64,000 bases of DNA from the NCBI RefSeq assembly GCF_001598055.1, contig NZ_CP014845.1:806001-870000 (forward strand), given 5' to 3'. Shown here piece by piece: positions 61,019-64,000 of the stretch; position 1 is the first letter of the stretch; the number at the start of each line of letters is the position of its first letter. Source of the DNA: Cupriavidus nantongensis (lineage in GTDB: Bacteria > Pseudomonadota > Gammaproteobacteria > Burkholderiales > Burkholderiaceae). The translations under genes were made by a program, and so were the position numbers. The notes under the pieces were generated by a model. It was not told the origin of the DNA and searched no databases. It worked only from the letters and a program-made list of their open reading frames with translations.

Positions 61019-61801
61019 ATGCAATACGAAGACATCCGCTATGACGTGCGCAACGGCGCGGCCTGGATCCTTATCAACCGCCCGGAAAAGATGAATGCCT
61101 TCCGCGGCCGCACCTGCGACGAACTGATCCACGCCATCAACCGCGCTGGCTATGACCGCGAGATCGGCGCGATCGTGCTGGCCGGCGCCGGCGACAAGGC
61201 TTTCTGCACCGGCGGCGACCAGTCCGCGCACGAAGGCCAGTACGACGGCCGCGGCACCATCGGCCTGCCGATGGAAGAGCTGCACAACGCCATCCGCGAC
61301 GTGCCCAAGCCGGTGATCGCGCGCGTGCAGGGCTATGCCATCGGCGGCGGCAACGTGCTGTGCACCATCTGCGATTTCACCATCGCCTCGGACAAGGCCG
61401 TGTTCGGGCAGGTCGGGCCCAGGGTCGGCTCGGTCGATCCCGGCTATGGCACCGCCTTTCTCGCGCGCGTCGTCGGCGAAAAAAAGGCGCGCGAGATCTG
61501 GTACCTGTGCCGCCGCTACACCGCCGCCGAAGCGCTGGCGATGGGGCTGGTCAACGCCGTGGTGCCGCACGAGCAGCTCGACGCCGAAGTGCAGAAGTGG
61601 TGCGACGAGATCCTGGACAAGAGCCCGACCGCGATCGCCATCGCCAAGCGCTCGTTCAACATGGACACCGCGCACCAGAGCGGCATCGCCGGCATGGGCA
61701 TGTACGCCCTCAAGCTCTACTACGACACCGAGGAATCGCGCGAAGGCGTGCGCGCGTTCCAGGAAAAGCGCAAGCCCGAGTTCCGCAAGTACGCGAAGTG
61801 A
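61019..61801 (+). CDS. badI: 2-ketocyclohexanecarboxyl-CoA hydrolase (crotonase fold)
   Basis: A 260-residue crotonase-superfamily enzyme, the same length as R. palustris BadI, opening the ring of 2-ketocyclohexane-1-carboxyl-CoA to pimeloyl-CoA. It shares MenB-like features: INRPEKMNAFRGRTCDELIH, the oxyanion-hole phrase GDKAFCTGGDQSAHEGQYDG and FGQVGPRVGSVDPGYGTAFL. DLVP-type hydratase glutamates of ordinary enoyl-CoA hydratases are replaced, fitting a Dieckmann-type hydrolase. It lies 35 bp after badH. Confidence comes from the combination of length, MenB-like motifs and neighbours. Confidence 0.86.
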   Translation: MQYEDIRYDVRNGAAWILINRPEKMNAFRGRTCDELIHAINRAGYDREIGAIVLAGAGDKAFCTGGDQSAHEGQYDGRGTIGLPMEELHNAIRDVPKPVIARVQGYAIGGGNVLCTICDFTIASDKAVFGQVGPRVGSVDPGYGTAFLARVVGEKKAREIWYLCRRYTAAEALAMGLVNAVVPHEQLDAEVQKWCDEILDKSPTAIAIAKRSFNMDTAHQSGIAGMGMYALKLYYDTEESREGVRAFQEKRKPEFRKYAK

Positions 61802-61822
61802 TCGGAGCCAGCGGAGACAGCC

Positions 61823-62974
61823 ATGAATCCCTACCTTGACGAAGACCTGTCGGCGCTGGCCGAACACGCGCGCCGCTTTGCCGACGCGCGCGTGGCGCCC
61901 GGCTGCCTGGAGCGGGACCGTACCCGCGTGCTGGACCGCGCGCTGATGCGCGAGATGGGCGAGATGGGCTTTATCGCGCCCGAGCTGCCGGAGCCGTATG
62001 GCGGGCAGGGCATGGGCTCGCTCGCGGCGGGCGTGATCCACGAAGCGGTCGCGCGCGCCGACCTGAGCCTGTCGTATATCAACCTGCTGGCTTCGCTGAA
62101 CGGGCAGATCCTGGCGCACCACGCGCGGCCCGAGATCGCCGGCCCGTGGCTGCAGCGCCTGACGCGCGGCGAAGCGCTGCTGGCGATCGCGCTGACCGAG
62201 CCGCGCGGCGGCTCCGACGCCGCCAACCTGCGCCTGCGCATGGAACGCGACGGCGACGCCTATGTGCTGAACGGCGAGAAGACCTCGATCTCCGCCGCCG
62301 ACCAGGCCGACGCCGCGGTGGTATTTGCGCGCAGCGGCCCGGTCGCGGCGGGCGCGCGCGGCGTGTCGGCGCTGCTGGTGCCGATGGACCTGCCGGGCAT
62401 CACCCGCAACCGCTTCGACTGCCACGGCCAGCGTGCCATCGGGCGCGGCTCGATCTTTTTCGAGAACGTGCGCGTGCCGGCCAGCCACCTGCTGGGCCGG
62501 GAAGGCGAGGGCTTCGTGCAGGTGATGCAGGGCTTCGATTTCTCGCGCGCGCTGATCGGGCTGCAGGTGCTGGCGGTGGCCCAGGCAGCGCTGGACGAGG
62601 CCTGGACCTATGTGGCGGAACGCCAGGCCTTCGGCAAGCCGCTGGCGGCGTTCCAGGGCGTGTCGCATCCGCTGGCCGACTTCGAGACCCAGGTGCAGGG
62701 CGCGCGGCTGCTGTGCCTGCAGACGCTGTGGCTGAAGGACCGCGGCCTGCCGCATACCGCCGAAGCGGCGATGTGCAAGTGGTGGGCCCCCAGGCTGGCG
62801 TACGACGCGGTGCACCAGTGCCTGCTGTCGTTCGGGCACGGCGGCTACGACCGCGGCGTGATGGAGCAGCGCCTGCGCGACGTGCTCGGCTTCCAGATTG
62901 GCGACGGCACCGCGCAGATCATGAAGACCATCATCGCGCGCACCCGCGCGGGGCGCGAGGCGGTACCGGCCTGA
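61823..62974 (+). CDS. aliB: Cyclohexanecarboxyl-CoA dehydrogenase (acyl-CoA dehydrogenase family)
   Basis: A 383-residue FAD acyl-CoA dehydrogenase. The flavin motifs are AIALTEPRGGSDAANLRLRM and LGREGEGFVQVMQGFDFSRA; the C-terminal helix GHGGYDRGVMEQRLRDVLGF is followed by GDGTAQI. At the position of the usual catalytic Glu (YEGT) there is Asp361 (GDGT). The other possible base position reads FDFSRA without Glu. An Asp base has been described in acyl-CoA dehydrogenases acting on cyclohexane or cyclohexene carboxyl-CoA, supporting the assignment (from memory). It makes cyclohex-1-ene-1-carboxyl-CoA. It lies 21 bp after badI. Confidence 0.84.
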   Translation: MNPYLDEDLSALAEHARRFADARVAPGCLERDRTRVLDRALMREMGEMGFIAPELPEPYGGQGMGSLAAGVIHEAVARADLSLSYINLLASLNGQILAHHARPEIAGPWLQRLTRGEALLAIALTEPRGGSDAANLRLRMERDGDAYVLNGEKTSISAADQADAAVVFARSGPVAAGARGVSALLVPMDLPGITRNRFDCHGQRAIGRGSIFFENVRVPASHLLGREGEGFVQVMQGFDFSRALIGLQVLAVAQAALDEAWTYVAERQAFGKPLAAFQGVSHPLADFETQVQGARLLCLQTLWLKDRGLPHTAEAAMCKWWAPRLAYDAVHQCLLSFGHGGYDRGVMEQRLRDVLGFQIGDGTAQIMKTIIARTRAGREAVPA

Positions 62975-63023
62975 GCCGCCGTCCGCGCCACGACTGGCAG
63001 CACACAACAACGAGGAGACCGCC

Positions 63024-64000
63024 TTGGATTTCGACGCCGTACTGATCGCGCCGCGCCGCGCCGCCAGCGTTGCCGCCGGGCACTGGCAGGACCGTACCAT
63101 CAACGACTATCTTGCCGCATGCGTGCGGGAGCGGCCCGACGCGACCGCGCTGACGGCGCTCAGCATCGACCGTCAACACGTGACGCGCTTCACCTGGCGG
63201 GAGCTGGCGCGCATGGCCGATCGCGTGGCGCTGGGGCTTTCCCGCCTCGGCATCGTTGCCGGCGACGTGGTCTCATGCCAGCTGCCCAACGGCTGGCACC
63301 TGAGCGTGCTGTACCTGGCCTGCGCGCGGCTGGGCGCGGTGCTCAACCCGGTCATGCCGATCTTCCGCGAGCGCGAGCTGTCGTTCATGCTGGCGCACGC
63401 GCAAAGCAAGGTGGTGGTGGTGCCGAAGGCGTTCCGCGGCTTCGATCATGCGCAGATGCTGCGGGGTTTGCGCGATGTGCTGCCCGCGCTGCGCCATGTC
63501 GTGGTGGTCGATGGCGATGGCGACGACAGCTTCGAGGCGCTGCTGAGCGGCCCGCACTGGGAAGACGACGCCGATGCCGCCGCCGTCCTGCTGCGCAGCC
63601 GGCCCGGTCCGGATGACGTCACGCAGCTGATCTACACCTCCGGTACCACCGGCGAACCCAAGGGCGTGATGCATACCGCCAACACGCTGTTCTCCAACAT
63701 CGTCGCCTATGCCGGCCGCTTGCATCTCACCGGCGACGACGTGGTGCTGATGGCCTCGCCGATGGCGCACCAGACTGGCTTCATGTATGGCCTGATGATG
63801 CCGGTGATGCTGGGCGCGCATGCGGTGCTGCAGGACATCTGGGATCCCGCGCGCGCCTCAGCACTGATCCGCGACGAGGGCGTGACCTTTACCATGGGTT
63901 CCACGCCATTCCTGACCGACCTGGCGCGCGTGGTGGCCGAGTCCGGCGTGCCGGTGCCGAGCCTGCGGATCTTCCTGTGCGCGGGCGCGCCGATTCCCGG
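63024..64000 (+). CDS. aliA: Cyclohexanecarboxylate-CoA ligase, 5' part (runs off the window)
   Basis: The frame is open from a TTG start at 63024 to the window end (325 codons, no stop), so only the N-terminal half or so is present. A GAGGAG site lies 6 bp before TTG, and no in-frame ATG occurs until about 63213, inside conserved sequence. ANL-family motifs are TFTWRELARMADRVALGLSR-like start (RFTWRELARMADR) and the phosphate loop QLIYTSGTTGEPKGVMHTAN (about residues 210-229), then SPMAHQTGFMYG. It would activate cyclohexanecarboxylate for AliB. Assigned from position in the bad/ali cluster. Confidence 0.8.
   Translation, partial: MDFDAVLIAPRRAASVAAGHWQDRTINDYLAACVRERPDATALTALSIDRQHVTRFTWRELARMADRVALGLSRLGIVAGDVVSCQLPNGWHLSVLYLACARLGAVLNPVMPIFRERELSFMLAHAQSKVVVVPKAFRGFDHAQMLRGLRDVLPALRHVVVVDGDGDDSFEALLSGPHWEDDADAAAVLLRSRPGPDDVTQLIYTSGTTGEPKGVMHTANTLFSNIVAYAGRLHLTGDDVVLMASPMAHQTGFMYGLMMPVMLGAHAVLQDIWDPARASALIRDEGVTFTMGSTPFLTDLARVVAESGVPVPSLRIFLCAGAPIP

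Noticed and set aside
60800..63103. 767-codon minus-strand open frame opposite badI and aliB
   Set aside because: Shadow frame; badH, badI and aliB on the plus strand have full motifs and ribosome sites.

Overview
The window looks like a high-GC betaproteobacterial replicon, most likely Cupriavidus or a close Burkholderiaceae relative. The basis is codon use, the many LysR/GntR/MarR-controlled acid-degradation clusters, a chromid-like gene mix, and the oxalate/formate, heavy-metal RND and cyclohexanecarboxylate modules. This is inference from gene content; no search was run. No rRNA, tRNA, CRISPR array, insertion sequence or phage gene was seen.

Layout. 1-7.5 kb: end of a LysR regulator, an AraC-like protein, a LysR regulator, and a beta-oxidation-type acid cluster (CoA-transferase, thiolase, ligase on -, acyl-CoA dehydrogenase divergent on +). 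7.8-11.7 kb: a large autotransporter. 11.8-18.7 kb: a czc-like heavy-metal RND efflux operon with three accessory exported proteins. 18.8-24.5 kb: an exported SDR, a 61-residue protein, a DMT permease, a GntR regulator, OpgD and TerC.

24.6-38 kb and 46-55 kb hold two blocks of one oxalate/formate system: a PanE-like reductase that fits oxalyl-CoA reductase, a GntR regulator, two formyl-CoA:oxalate CoA-transferases, a FAH-family protein, transhydrogenase PntAB, two oxalate:formate antiporters, oxalyl-CoA decarboxylase, and a fused-subunit NAD formate dehydrogenase. Eight copies of an operator with core TGATATATCA lie only in front of these genes, and also in front of one small uncharacterised membrane-protein gene. 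They tie the scattered genes into one regulon, most simply controlled by the GntR protein at 25956-26675. A second shared element (53 bp) precedes the first antiporter and lies beside a CbbR-like LysR gene. Expected flow: oxalate enters in exchange for formate and is activated to oxalyl-CoA by Frc. It is then either decarboxylated by Oxc to formyl-CoA/formate and oxidised by FDH for NADH, or reduced to glyoxylate with NADPH supplied by PntAB.

38-46 kb: an acyl-CoA ligase with TetR regulator, MntH with a manganese catalase, and an epimerase/DoxX-like membrane pair. 55-59.5 kb: a TonB siderophore receptor, an AI-2E-family permease, and DUF2188 and GYD proteins. 59.5-64 kb: a badR-badH-badI-aliB-aliA cluster for cyclohexanecarboxylate degradation. 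Its ligase gene starts with TTG and runs off the window, and a near-perfect palindrome sits between badR and badH.
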